Of a stretch of 64,000 nt of DNA, positions 39,577-51,500 are shown piece by piece; position 1 is the stretch's first letter, and the number at the start of each line of letters is the position of its first letter. The stretch is taken from NCBI GenBank assembly GCA_964059195.1, contig CAXKWD010000005.1, forward strand, positions 42,423,825 to 42,487,824. Direction: 5' to 3'. The notes under the pieces were generated by a model. The model made no database searches. It was not told the DNA's origin and saw nothing but the letters and a program-made list of their open reading frames with translations. The translations under genes were made by a program, and so were the position numbers. Origin of the DNA: Ectobius pallidus. Taxonomy: Eukaryota; Arthropoda; Insecta; Blattodea; Ectobiidae.

Positions 39577-42500
39577 GTAACACAACATTCATTCTGTATT
39601 ATTTTAGAATAAAGATCTTGAGGATTGCCACTCTGACAGTTTTTTCGGGAAAACGGAAATTTGCACCCCATGAGAGTCCCTCCAACTTTCTAGCTCCCTC
39701 CCCTAGCGGCAGCATTTGAACTACTAGTAGCAATGGTGGCGCCATCTTTTTATGAACTGATGAAACAGAAAATTTTTATTTTTTTTATTCTTTATTCCCT
39801 TCTTTTCTTCCTTTCCCGTCTCTTCCTCTCACCTCCTCTTCACCCTACTTACCTATTTGAGACCTATTCCTAATAGTAAATTTTGGATCGACCGGGATTT
39901 GAACTCGGGACCCCTAGCATTAGGGAAAAGCCAAATATAAGGTGCAGCGTCGCATGAGATATATTAGCGAAGCACTTTCTTTTATACCACGATTTAGCGA
40001 ATTCTTCGAGGATAAGCAGGCTGACAAACTGTTGGGTACAAGGCAAACCTGTGGGTACTCTCGAATTTTTAATATTTGGTAGAAGGGGCACTCTCTAATT
40101 ATTAATATTAGGTACAAGGGCCACTCTCGCAGTTTTAATATTTGGTACAAGGGGCACACTCGCATTTTTAATATTTGGTATGGTCGGGAGTGTAGGCGAC
40201 AATATACAAGGATAGTATGGTCACCATGTTCGCTGAGAAACAAAATGCGAATATCGAGTGGCACCTTATATTTGGTTTTAACCTAGCATTATAGCCAGGA
40301 GTCTTAACCGCTACACCACGAGTGAATGTTGAGCACTGAAGGAAGCTTTCGTATATTTGAGTTATGGTAGGGGGGGTTTCATGAGTTTTAACGCAAGAAT
40401 CGGTTTTTATAATTTTGAAATATTTTGTTTGTTATGAAAAGAGTAGTGTTGGTGTAAGATACGCCGGCGTGGTCTTGTGGTTAGCATCGCTGACTACAGA
40501 TCCGTCGGCCCAGGTTCGATTCCCGGTACCTCCTCAGATTTTTCTGAGGTAGGAAGGTCTGGTAGGGGTGCACTCAGTCTCATGATTCAAACTGAGGAGC
40601 TACTTGATAGAGAAGTAGCGGCTCCGGTCAAGAAAACCACCATTAACGCCCGTGGGTGTCGGCATGCTGACCACATGCCCCTCAATCTTGCTGTCTGCCT
40701 ACGGGAGATGATGCAGCGGTCGGGTGGTAGGCCAAGTCCCTCCAGGGATGTAGCGCCACGGAGTTTAGTTTTAGTGTTGGTGCAAGGGAATTTTCCTGTA
40801 TCAATTAAGCCACATTTTATGTTATAATATGTCGTTTTTTTATAATTACGAAATAGGCTATTATGTATGGTACAAGGGTATTTTTTGTATTGTGAAATAG
40901 CCTATTTTATTGCAAGGGTCGTTTTTACAATTGAGAAATGTTATGTGGAGGTGCAAGGGGCTTTTTTATTGTGAAATATTAGGTGACATGTCAATTACAA
41001 TTATTCATTACCGGCGTTGAGGTTGAACAGCGGCTACAGGCATCGTGGCATGAACTGCAGGGAATTGGGGTGGCACACGGGAAGCGGCCAGGCGAGTGGC
41101 GAGTGGAAAGGGGAGCAGCGTGGGATGCAAAGTTCCATTATTCCGTTTTCTCTTTTAAACTGGAACCCATGTTAGCCTGGATAAAACTAACATGGGAAAC
41201 CAATTTCTTGAGCACCCAGGCATGTTACAGTACAAGTACAATTTCGGGGAAAGATAGATTTATGCCACGCACCGGCGAAGCTCCACCCGCCCACTCGTTT
41301 CCCCTGCTGACCCTCGCTTCCGAGCCAATGCACACACTACTGCTTGCTTCCCCTACATCTCCTATTACGGCTATGTACTTGCTCAGTGCCGATACTGCAG
41401 CTCACTGTTGTAGCCTTTGTCATATACGTACGAAGCATGTTAAATTAAGACAGCAGCACAAAATAAAACAAATATTGGGAAAAGATTTATGCTGCACAGC
41501 AGTTCCTTCCGCCCGCCGGTTCCTTCTCCTCACTTCCGAGCCTGCGCACCTCACTATTGTACATGGCTTCGCTGACAGTTGTAACGATGTTTTATGAAAG
41601 GTGTGGAAGGGTAAAAAGCTCCTGTATTTAGTTAAATAATGATAGGTAAATTGTAGGTCAGTGACAGGTTTTGTTAGGTTAGCAACGTTATATTAGTTTA
41701 GGAGCAATATACGGAATAGCGCGAGGCTGACTATTGTACCATGGCTTCCTTGACAGTTGTAACGATGTTTTGTGAAAGGTGACAGCAGCACAAAATAAAA
41801 CAAATATTGGCAAAAGATTTATGCTGCACAGCAGTTCCTTCCGCCCGCCGGTTCCTTCCCCTCACTTCCGAGCCTGCGCACCTCACTATTGTACATGGCT
41901 TCGCTGACAGTTGTAACGATGTTTTATGAAAGGTGTGGAAGGGTAAAAAGCTCCTGCATTTAGTTAAATAATGATAGGTAAATTGTAGGTCAGTGACAGG
42001 TTTTGTTAGGTTAGCAACATTATATTAGTTTAGGAGCAATATACGGAATAGCGCGAGGCTGACTATTGTACCATGGCTTCCTTGACAGTTGTAACGATGT
42101 TTTGTGAAAGATGTGGAAGTGTAAAAAGCTTCTGCATTTAGTTAAATAATGATAGGTAAATTCTAGGTCAGTGACAGGTTTTGTTAGGTTAGCAACGTTA
42201 TGTTAGTTTAGGAGCAATATACTGAATAGCACGAGGTTTATTGTGTCTCACATTGAATCTCTTCTGCGATGAAACCCTAAACTCTGCCTTCCGAGGTGGG
42301 TCCCATTAGAGAGTTGGTGGGAGGAGCCTAGTGCACGGCGTAATACTATTTTTTCCCACAATTTCTTTTGCCTTTCCAAATTTTGGTGCTAAATTAGTTT
42401 TTTGGGGGGGGAGGGGAATTCAAATATAAGTCGCACCTTGGGATGGATATATCCCACCCAACCCACAGTTTCTTACAGCCATTTTTATTTAAGTTATCAG

Positions 42501-45500
42501 TGCCTTCTTTATATGAAGGAGAACCTTCATCTTTATGATGAGTTAGGCTCAATTAATTTTCATCAATGACTTGCCGTATAATTTAAGTGATGAATCAAAG
42601 GTATTGCTTTTTGCAGATGATATTAGGGTCAATCCATCAGAAATGAACCAAGCCAAGTTGCTCGAAATGTTTGATTTTCCTAATTTATTTACCAGTTTTT
42701 TTCCTAATAAAAGGCGAGGTCAAAACTATGGTAAAAAAATTTTAGGCTCATACTTTTTTTTTGGCAGCCATTTTAAGTTTGGTTTGTAACCGTATTTCAG
42801 TCGAAAACATGTTTTGCACAAATGTATGTAACTCTGTTAATTTTATAGATAACAAGACAAAATAAAGACCAAAATTATCAGAATGAAATGCTCTAGATTT
42901 TTGTTCTAACATAATATTACCTAAATAATGAGGAAAGTGAAGAAAAAAATTCACAACTACAAATTAAGAATTAACTTAAAACGGGAGTTTTAGTGCTGCA
43001 AAATTATTAAAAGAAAGAAAGACTCACCCTTAATATTTTGCTTGTATAGATCTACTATAGGACTACTTGCGATGACACAAAGCAAAATAAATTATGACAA
43101 TACATTAAGTTGAATATCGTGTGTTGCGCTTTTCTCGTAGTTCATTTTTTCCCTCGTTCATTTTTTTCCCTCCTGTCGCATGGCCTCATATGTTCCGAGA
43201 ATAACCCTATTTTATGTTTTTTATAGGAAACTTGTGAACTAATGCGTTAAAACTTTAATTTTAACTGCATACGAGTCCCGACGTTTTTTATTTGACCGAC
43301 TGTACTTGTATGAGGAAAGTTACAAGAACATTTATCAAGAATAGCTACAAAGGCTTTTCACGAATTAATTACATGGTTTCTAGTAGTGATGTGTCGAAGC
43401 CGAATCTCGAATCGACAGAATTTCCAGAAAAGATTCAGAACCGAGAATCGATTAACGAGAATAAAACAAAACAAGTGCCGTCTGTGTGATGGTCGATCAA
43501 TGAATCGATATTGGCGTTGGCGATGGATCACGAAGGGAGACGGAAGTGCCTGAGCCGAGCCCACGTGAATTCTGTGCTCTCATTGTGTGCCGCCAGGGAG
43601 GTATTCCCTCCTCCCTGGTGTGCCGATTTGATTATGAATACTATCAATATCAGCGATGGCGATGAATTACTAAGGGAGATGGAAGTGCCCATGCCCAGCC
43701 AACACGAATTCTGTGCTCTCATTGTGTGCCGCTTCGACCATGAATACAATCAAATCGATATTTGTGTTGGCGATGAGTCACGAAGGGAGACAGAAGTGCC
43801 CGAACCAAGCCGATGCGGATAGGCGTGAATTTTTGTTGCTTTCTTATGGTAATTCCCCTTCGGATCACGAGTTAATAGCCCAAGAATGCCTGCGTTGCTT
43901 ATGTGTTCTGTGGTCAGTAGCGTTCCTAGTGTGGGGCGGTCCGCCTCGGGCCCCACTTACTATGGGGGCCCCCATTGATGCCACACCCTAATATAAAAAT
44001 TAACACCTCCCCTCTTTTTTACTCATCAGAATTTTTTATTTAAATAAAAAATAACATATTTGACATGTTACCAATGATATAATTATAGCTGTGTTAAAAA
44101 TTAAGTCAATTATGATTAACATTGGAAAAATTATTGCTTGCTTTTTTACATACCATTTTAAAAATTAATGTTAATTACATTAAATGTTTCACAATTTCTT
44201 TCAGAATGGCAGAAATTGGTTTGGTGGTGATTTTATTTCAATTAAACTTAGGCGCAAAAATAACATTTGGGATTCGAAAACCAGGAATCAATTTTTTAAG
44301 ATCAGAATTCTGATTCGAGATTCGAAATTTCTGGATGCGACCATCACTAGTTTCTAGTTAATAAAATGACATTTAAGTTAATATTGAAAAGACCCACTTG
44401 ATTCAATTTAGAACAAAATATAGATGCATCTATGATTTATAATTAATCATCAAACACAAATTATTATAGAAGAAATTAGCAACAAAAAATTCTTAGGACT
44501 ACAAATCGACCAAAATCTTGACTGGAAGGCACACATTGATATGATAAGTCGAAAACTGAGTTCAGCATGTCTTGCTTTAAGAATTTTGAATGATATATTA
44601 AAACAGGATGCATTACTCATGGTATATTTTGCATGTTTTCACTCTGTAATGAGATACCTAATCATATTCTGGGGCAACTCTTCCCATAGGGAGAAAATAT
44701 TTAGATTACAAAAACGTGCAATGAGAATAATATGTGAAAAGAAAAAAGAGAATCTCGTATTAAACCGCTATTTGAAAAATTAAAAGTCCTCATTCTCACA
44801 GGGGAATATATGTACTCTGTTATGTGTTTCTTGGTAGATAATATTGATAAATTTCAAACTAATTACAGTGTACATGGGCATACAACTAGAAACATGAATG
44901 ATTTACATATACCAGCTAATTCATTAAAACTCTTTCAGAAAGGTTCTTATTGTTCTGCAATACAGGTTTACAATAAGCTTCCAAGAAACATTAAATTATT
45001 GTTTATTCAAAGCAGATGCAAATCTTTCAAAAGATCTCTCAAGAAATTTTCAATAACTCACACCTTCTACAATACGAATATATATTTCTAGCTTGCATAA
45101 GTTTTTCAGCTTACAGTTTGGTATATTGTTGTTATAACATGCATGTTTATTCTGATCTGCCGTGTTCTATATCCTTGAGCTTCGCTCAACATAGGATCTA
45201 CTGAACGAGATATCTACATCTACAAGGTCTTTTTAGATTTTCTTTTGAGAGGTGCCGGTATTCCCATATCATGTCCAGTCCATATTATGTCATAATCGGT
45301 GAAATTTTCAGCTATTCAGTTCCATCGCAACTCCAACTGACAGTCTATTTAACATCGATCTCATTCATTGCTCTTACCGCCGCTGCTACTCTTTCTTTTA
45401 TATGTCTACTGTATACTTCTTTTATATGTCTGTAGAGTGATTCCCAGATATATGAAAGATCCCGTAATTTCTAGAGGTTCCCCGTTTTCATAGTGCATGA

Positions 45501-48500
45501 TGTCTCTGGCAGGTTTTCTCCCTCCCTTTCTGAAAATCATTTGCACTGTTTTCTGTCGGTTCACAGTGAATTTATTTTCATCTGCCCATTCCATTAATTT
45601 TGAGAATGCCATTTGTAATTTCTCTGGACATCTTGATGCTATTGCAACATCGTCTGCATAGAGATACACTTTTAAATCCTCAGTTTTTTCCTTCGTTTTT
45701 CCTGCTAGATCCGATATTGCTACATTGAACAGTATGGGGCTCAGCAGGTCACCTCGTAATACTCCATTTCTCTTTCTTATCTGAACCATTTAGTGCATGG
45801 GATATATTGCCAAGTAAGTTTCTCAGTGCCGTCATTGTCGATCGGCCTCCCGTGAACCCGAATAGTTCGTCTGGTATCAGCTGCTCTGTTTCTTTGTCAG
45901 TCTCGATGTCAACAGTCTGGTGAAGAGTTTAAAGATGTTACTGTCTAAGGTGATCCCCCTGTAAGAGTCCAAGGAACTTGTGCTGCCTTTGCCTTTGTAG
46001 AGTATTTTTATCAGTGAGTGTCTCCAGTTGCCAGGTATTTCAGTTTTTTCTACAGAAAAGTTCTGTTACCGCCTTTCTGGGAAAGGTATCCTCTATTCTC
46101 ATCAGGTTGTCTTTATTCAGGATTGCTCTGAAGTGTTGTTCCCACTGTTCAATGTTGATGTCGTTTAAAGGTGCAGTGACCTTGGTTTTAGTACAGAGAA
46201 GGGATTTTCTCTTGCTTCTTCCAGAAGTTTCTTTCCTTCTTCAATGTGTTTTCTCCCCTTCTCTTTCAGTAAGTTTTTGTATTGTCTCCTCTTTTCAGCA
46301 TAGAGTTTAATATCCTTTTCTTCTTTATTTTCCTTTACTTCCTGAAGTGCACTAAGTGTATCCTTTCTCAGATTGTGACATTCTCCATCAAACCATGGTT
46401 TTACTTTCCTTTGTCTGTCTTTAATTTCTGTCATGCCTGTCTTTAGCATATTCTCAATTTCCTGAGCTGCTTTGTTGATATCCCCTAGTTTAATCTGGTC
46501 GTTTATTTTTTCTATCGCTGGGGTGACATCTTTCAAGTTTAGTCCCTGCTATATTTGATTTCTGTTCTCATTTCCTTAGATTTAAATGTTTGTATTTTTA
46601 ATGTTTTTTCAATAGGTAGATGTTTTCTGAGGGGTGACATTCCCTAGTATTCTCTTATTTTGAGTGCGTACTTGCAAAAATATACAAGGACAGTTGGTTA
46701 CTCTGCTTCGCTCAGAAACAAAATACATCACACAGTCCATGCAAATGTGAATATCGAATGGGCGAAGCTTAAAGGGTGACTTACATTTGAATTTTGCCTT
46801 TTTTTTTTTTTTTAGGTAAAACTGCTGAATTCATGTGGAGCAAAATCGTTAACTCATCACCATTGAGTGAATTGATCTCTGAGCCATGCTAGGATTAAAA
46901 AATAAAAAATTATGTGGTACTAATAAAATTTGGCGAAAGACAGATTTAGGTTGTGCACCACCTAAGCTCCAGCATCTTAAGACATTAAACAGAGTAAAAG
47001 ATTTCTTCAAGAGCAAGTTAAAATTACGAGGGTGTATCAATAAATAACCGGACTGATTTAACTGTATTTAAATAAACCGCCCTGGAGCGAAACGACTGAT
47101 AACCATGGAAAGTTGAATCTTTCGTCTAGCAGTGCTGTGAATCCCAGTCATGCAGAACGATTCAGTTAGGAGTTAAACCCGGAAATCTCAGGTGGTGTTT
47201 ACTATACCCAACATGGAACTGAAATTGCATCGATAAAGTTTTGTGTTCTTCTAGACAAAACCCCTATAGAAACCTTAGAAATAGTGCATCAAGCATATAA
47301 AGACCATGCTTTAGGCAGAACACAAGTCTTTGAGTGACACAAACGTTTCAAAGAGGGTTATGAAGACCTTCAAGATTCTCCGCGCCCTGGAAGAGCAAAA
47401 ACGGAAGTTAACATCAACACAATTGACGCAACTGTGCAAGAAGATCCTTGCATAACAGTTGTGAAGGTTGCAGATATAATGAATTTGTCTTTAGGAACCA
47501 GATCTTGCCAGGACAGGATGGATCTTGCACCAAGACAATATGCCGGTTCATTGAGTGCATGCAACTCAAGATGTCATCGAAGAATTGGGCATTGAGTTCA
47601 TGCCTCATCCACTGTATTCTCTGGATCTCGGATCTTGCGATTTTCAACTCTTCCCTAAAGTGAAAAAGGAGCTAAGTGGTCGCCGTTTTCAAAGTGATAA
47701 GGAGTTAAACAACGTTGCCATGGGTCTAAAAGGGGTTCAGCGAGTGTTTCGAACAATGGGTAAATCGTTGGAATAGTTGTATTTCATCAGACGACGAATA
47801 CTTCAAAAGCCATTATGGGTTAATTAAAAATTAGTCCGGTTATTTATTGATACACCCTCGTACAATTAAAATAAACACATATCTCATCTAAGAGATGTTG
47901 GGAATGTCCTCCTCTTGCATCCACCAAATACTAGCACCTTTTTAGGAATTTTTCTTTCATGCATATAAGTTCAGCTTCTGGGATAGAGTTAATTTCTCTT
48001 GTGATATTGTCTTATAGGTCAAACCCCCACATATTAGATGCTGTAGGGATTTGGGCTAGGTAGGAGTCTAGGAGTCCGCCGGCGTGGTCCTGTGGTTAGC
48101 GTCGCTGACTACAGATCCGTCGGCCCGGGTTCGATTCCCGGTACCTCCTCGGATTTTTCTGAGGTAGGGAGGTCTGGTAGGGGTGCACTCAGCCTCGTGA
48201 TTCCAATTGAGGAGCTACTTGATAGAGAAGTAGCGGCTCCGGTCAAGAAAACCACCATTAACGGCCGTGGGTGTCGGCATGCTGACCACATGCCTACGGG
48301 AGATGACGCAGCGGTCGGGTGGTAGGCCAAGTCCCTTCAGGGATGTAGAGCCACGGAGTTTAGTTTAGTTTAGGAGTCTAGGATCCCTAACATATAATTA
48401 AATAAATTTCTCCTACTATTATATATTCCTTCTGGTAGCTGGTTGAGCAGTGGTTGATATGAAATAATAGTAATATAATTCAACAATAAAAATAACAATT

Positions 48501-51500
48501 TATTTGTATATAAATCCAAGTTGAATACAATATAGTTACTGTATTGGTCCAGGTTTGAATGACCAAAAAGATGTAGTAGACTGTAAATTTATAGATTGTG
48601 TTGAGATTGGCTATTTTCAGCCTTTGCTTAAATGTTCAGGCTATTCTTTAGCTGAACTCAGTTTAGTACATGAAAAGCGGAGGTGGCTGATTGCCTAAAG
48701 ACTCCGGAAAATTATAAATGCAGAAATTACAATTATTCCTTCAAAAATGAGAGCTCTTCACATTTGAGCTATTACAATAGGAAATGCGAATCCTGCACCA
48801 AGTGCCAAAAAGATTCAGTAATTATACATACTGCCAAGCTATGGGCTGAGTAATTACTGATTTACATTGTACTTAACTTTTAATGTGTAGAGAGTATGTA
48901 GGTTGTCCTGGACTCGTTTGAAAGTATTAATAAATGCCTAAGATCCCATCGGTGAGGTTATGTAGAGAAGTCTGCCTTGCTGAAGTTGCTGCTGGAGGCT
49001 ATGGGTAAAAGGCTTCTTTGCCTTAGAAGTCCAGGTCTAGAAGTTCTGGTAGACTTCATCTTCTGCATTGTGTAGAGTAGTACCATGAAGTCTCGGTACC
49101 CAAGTATTGGTACTGGGATTAAGGCTAAGGTGCTTGCCTTAGTGAAGTTCGATGAAGAATGAATACGAGTCAAACAGGTTAGCCTACGTACCCCCTCTAA
49201 AATTACATTCGAGCGCTTTCAGTTTCTCGATCGAAGTGGCGTAGAAACTTCTATCTTGAAATACGGCGAGTGTACATTATCTTCATATTTCAAAAGATCT
49301 GTAAAACTAAGAAAAACTATTTAGCAAATTGTTTTATAATTAATGTTTATGAGTGTCTGTAAACATTTCAAAACATTGCTAAGCTTTCGAGATATCGATA
49401 GAGACATCGATCGACTCATTGAATGTTTGGTTACTAATGTTTAAGGCCTAAACAAATGTATAGAAAAGAAAATGCACAATGTGAAAAGGTTAACATTTCT
49501 CCTGAAATGTTACAGATGCCAATATCCTCATCCTCATCCTCATTGATGTCTCCTTCATCACTGTCTTCATGGCCTTCATCTTCATCATTTAGGTTTTCTT
49601 CTTGGTCCTTCCCTTCTTCTGGATCGTCAGGATTACTACCACTTTTGGTTTTAACTCCAGATTCATGCTTCTTTTTCTTCTTCTGAGGTTGAGCATTCAT
49701 CAGTTTCCAGTTGTACGAAAGATAAGTGAGTTTAACTGCTTGCTCAGATGATAGGTGGTTCCTCTTTTTAGAGTGCATCCACGAAAATGTACGGTAGCCT
49801 ACTGAATGTAAATTCTGTGGAGGCAGAAGTGTCGGGAGCTCATAAGATTCAGATGGCCACATCTACCAAGTTGCAGGTTCCTCTTAGCCCCCTACACCAC
49901 AACAAAGGCCTAATTAACTTTTCTTCATTACCAACTCCCCCCCAAAGAAACCTCCTAGTCCGCAACATTTTCTCTCACCTTCATCATATCCAAACCCACT
50001 CACAAATAAACTCTATGGTATCTAACAACTGCAATTAATTATTGGGCTGTAAACTTATTATATATTTAAATTTGTATTTGTGTAATATTAAAAATTGCTA
50101 ATTTTGAAGGTGTTGGTTTTTGGCATTTTATTTTAAATACCAACACAATCTATTAACAATAAATAATGTTAAATTATCTTTAATCCTGTTTGAATAAATT
50201 TGAGTGAGGTATCACTTTATAAAATATAAGTTTATAAAGAAAGCCTTAGAGATTATAATGAATTATTATTATTTTTGAAAAGAACATGGAGTCAAGTTGC
50301 ATTGCTTTTGAAAATAAGTGAAAGATTATATCATGGGAAAGGGTAATACTTCCCTATGATGATTTTTGGATAAACATGTGGAATTTTACTCAAATAGTTT
50401 AATTTTAAGGTACCAGAACCATTAATAAGCATCAAAACATTCAAAACTAAGGATTTTTACAAATTCCCATTTTATAAGTTCCTTCCCACTAGGAATATTT
50501 CTGGCCCACATCACTATGTGCAACTTTACAAATTTCTCTCTGCATTCAGGAAGATCGGCAGTGTTTGAGGTTGTTTCTCATTAGAGGATTAAATGTATGT
50601 GACTGCATCAGAAGATGATAATACAAGCACTTTTACCAGCATATATTTTTTAAAATAAAATTATAGTTTAAGAACAATATTATTGATCTTGCAAGGTCTA
50701 GTGGGTAGCATTGTTCACTAAGGAATGCAGGCATTGGTTTGATTCCCGGTACCTTCTGCAATGTTTAGGAGATAAGGTGGTCTGGAAAGGGTGTGCACAG
50801 CCTTGTGAGAACAACTCAGGAGCTAGTATATATAGACCATGGGCTACCAATAGCAAACCCTCCCCCCCCCCCCCCGTGGGATTTTCTGACACACATATTT
50901 TCTTGTTGGTATTGTCGTCTAGTTTAAGATTTTACTTGTTTGCCCCTAATCAATTACAGCATTTACCCGGAAAACTACGGAAATCCGGAGAAAATGAGTT
51001 TGTTTAAATTTGTTATTGTTCTTTGCCCCTAATATTCCCAGGGAATTTCTGACTCACACATTTTTGTTCGTATTGCCATCTAGTTTAAGGTTTCAGTGGT
51101 TTGCCCCTTACAAATTACAACATATCCCCGGAAAACCTCGTATATACGGAGAAAATAACTATGTTTTATTTTTTAAATCTTTGTTCTTTGCTCCTAATAT
51201 TCAAAGGGAATTTCTGACTCATATGTTTTTTTGTTGGCATTACCATCTAGATTAAAATTTCAGTTGTTTCCCCTTATCAATTACAGCATATCCCCGGAAA
51301 ACACCGGAAACCACGGAAATCCGGAAAAATTAATTTCGTTTAAATTTTTGAAAATCTTTGTTCTTTGCTCCTGGTATTCAAAGGGAATTGGTGAATCATA
51401 TGTTTTTGTGTTTGTATTGCCATCTAGATTAATTTTTCAGTTGTTTGCCCCTTACCAATTATAGCACATCCCCGGAAAACCACCTATATAAGGAGAAAAT

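Noticed and set aside
40462..40540. Functional tRNA gene
   Set aside because: It has A- and B-box-like words but does not fold as a full cloverleaf, and it continues into a 300-bp body repeated at 48076; it is a SINE head.
40983..41597. 204-codon plus-strand frame with many Pro/Ser/His residues
   Set aside because: It spans a composite repeat boundary and the start of a MITE, and part is tandemly repeated downstream; not a gene.
42187..42357. Possible independent element from TCTCACATTGAATCTC to TTTTTTCCC
   Set aside because: Comparison with 32709-33475 and 56064-56246 shows it is the right part of one MITE family.
47555..47776. Separate gene for the HATQDVIEELGIEF frame
   Set aside because: It is the C-terminal half of the mariner transposase inside 47027-47861.
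49456..49686. Ser-rich plus-strand frame
   Set aside because: It is the antisense of an acidic TCATCC-type repeat tail next to a hAT fragment.
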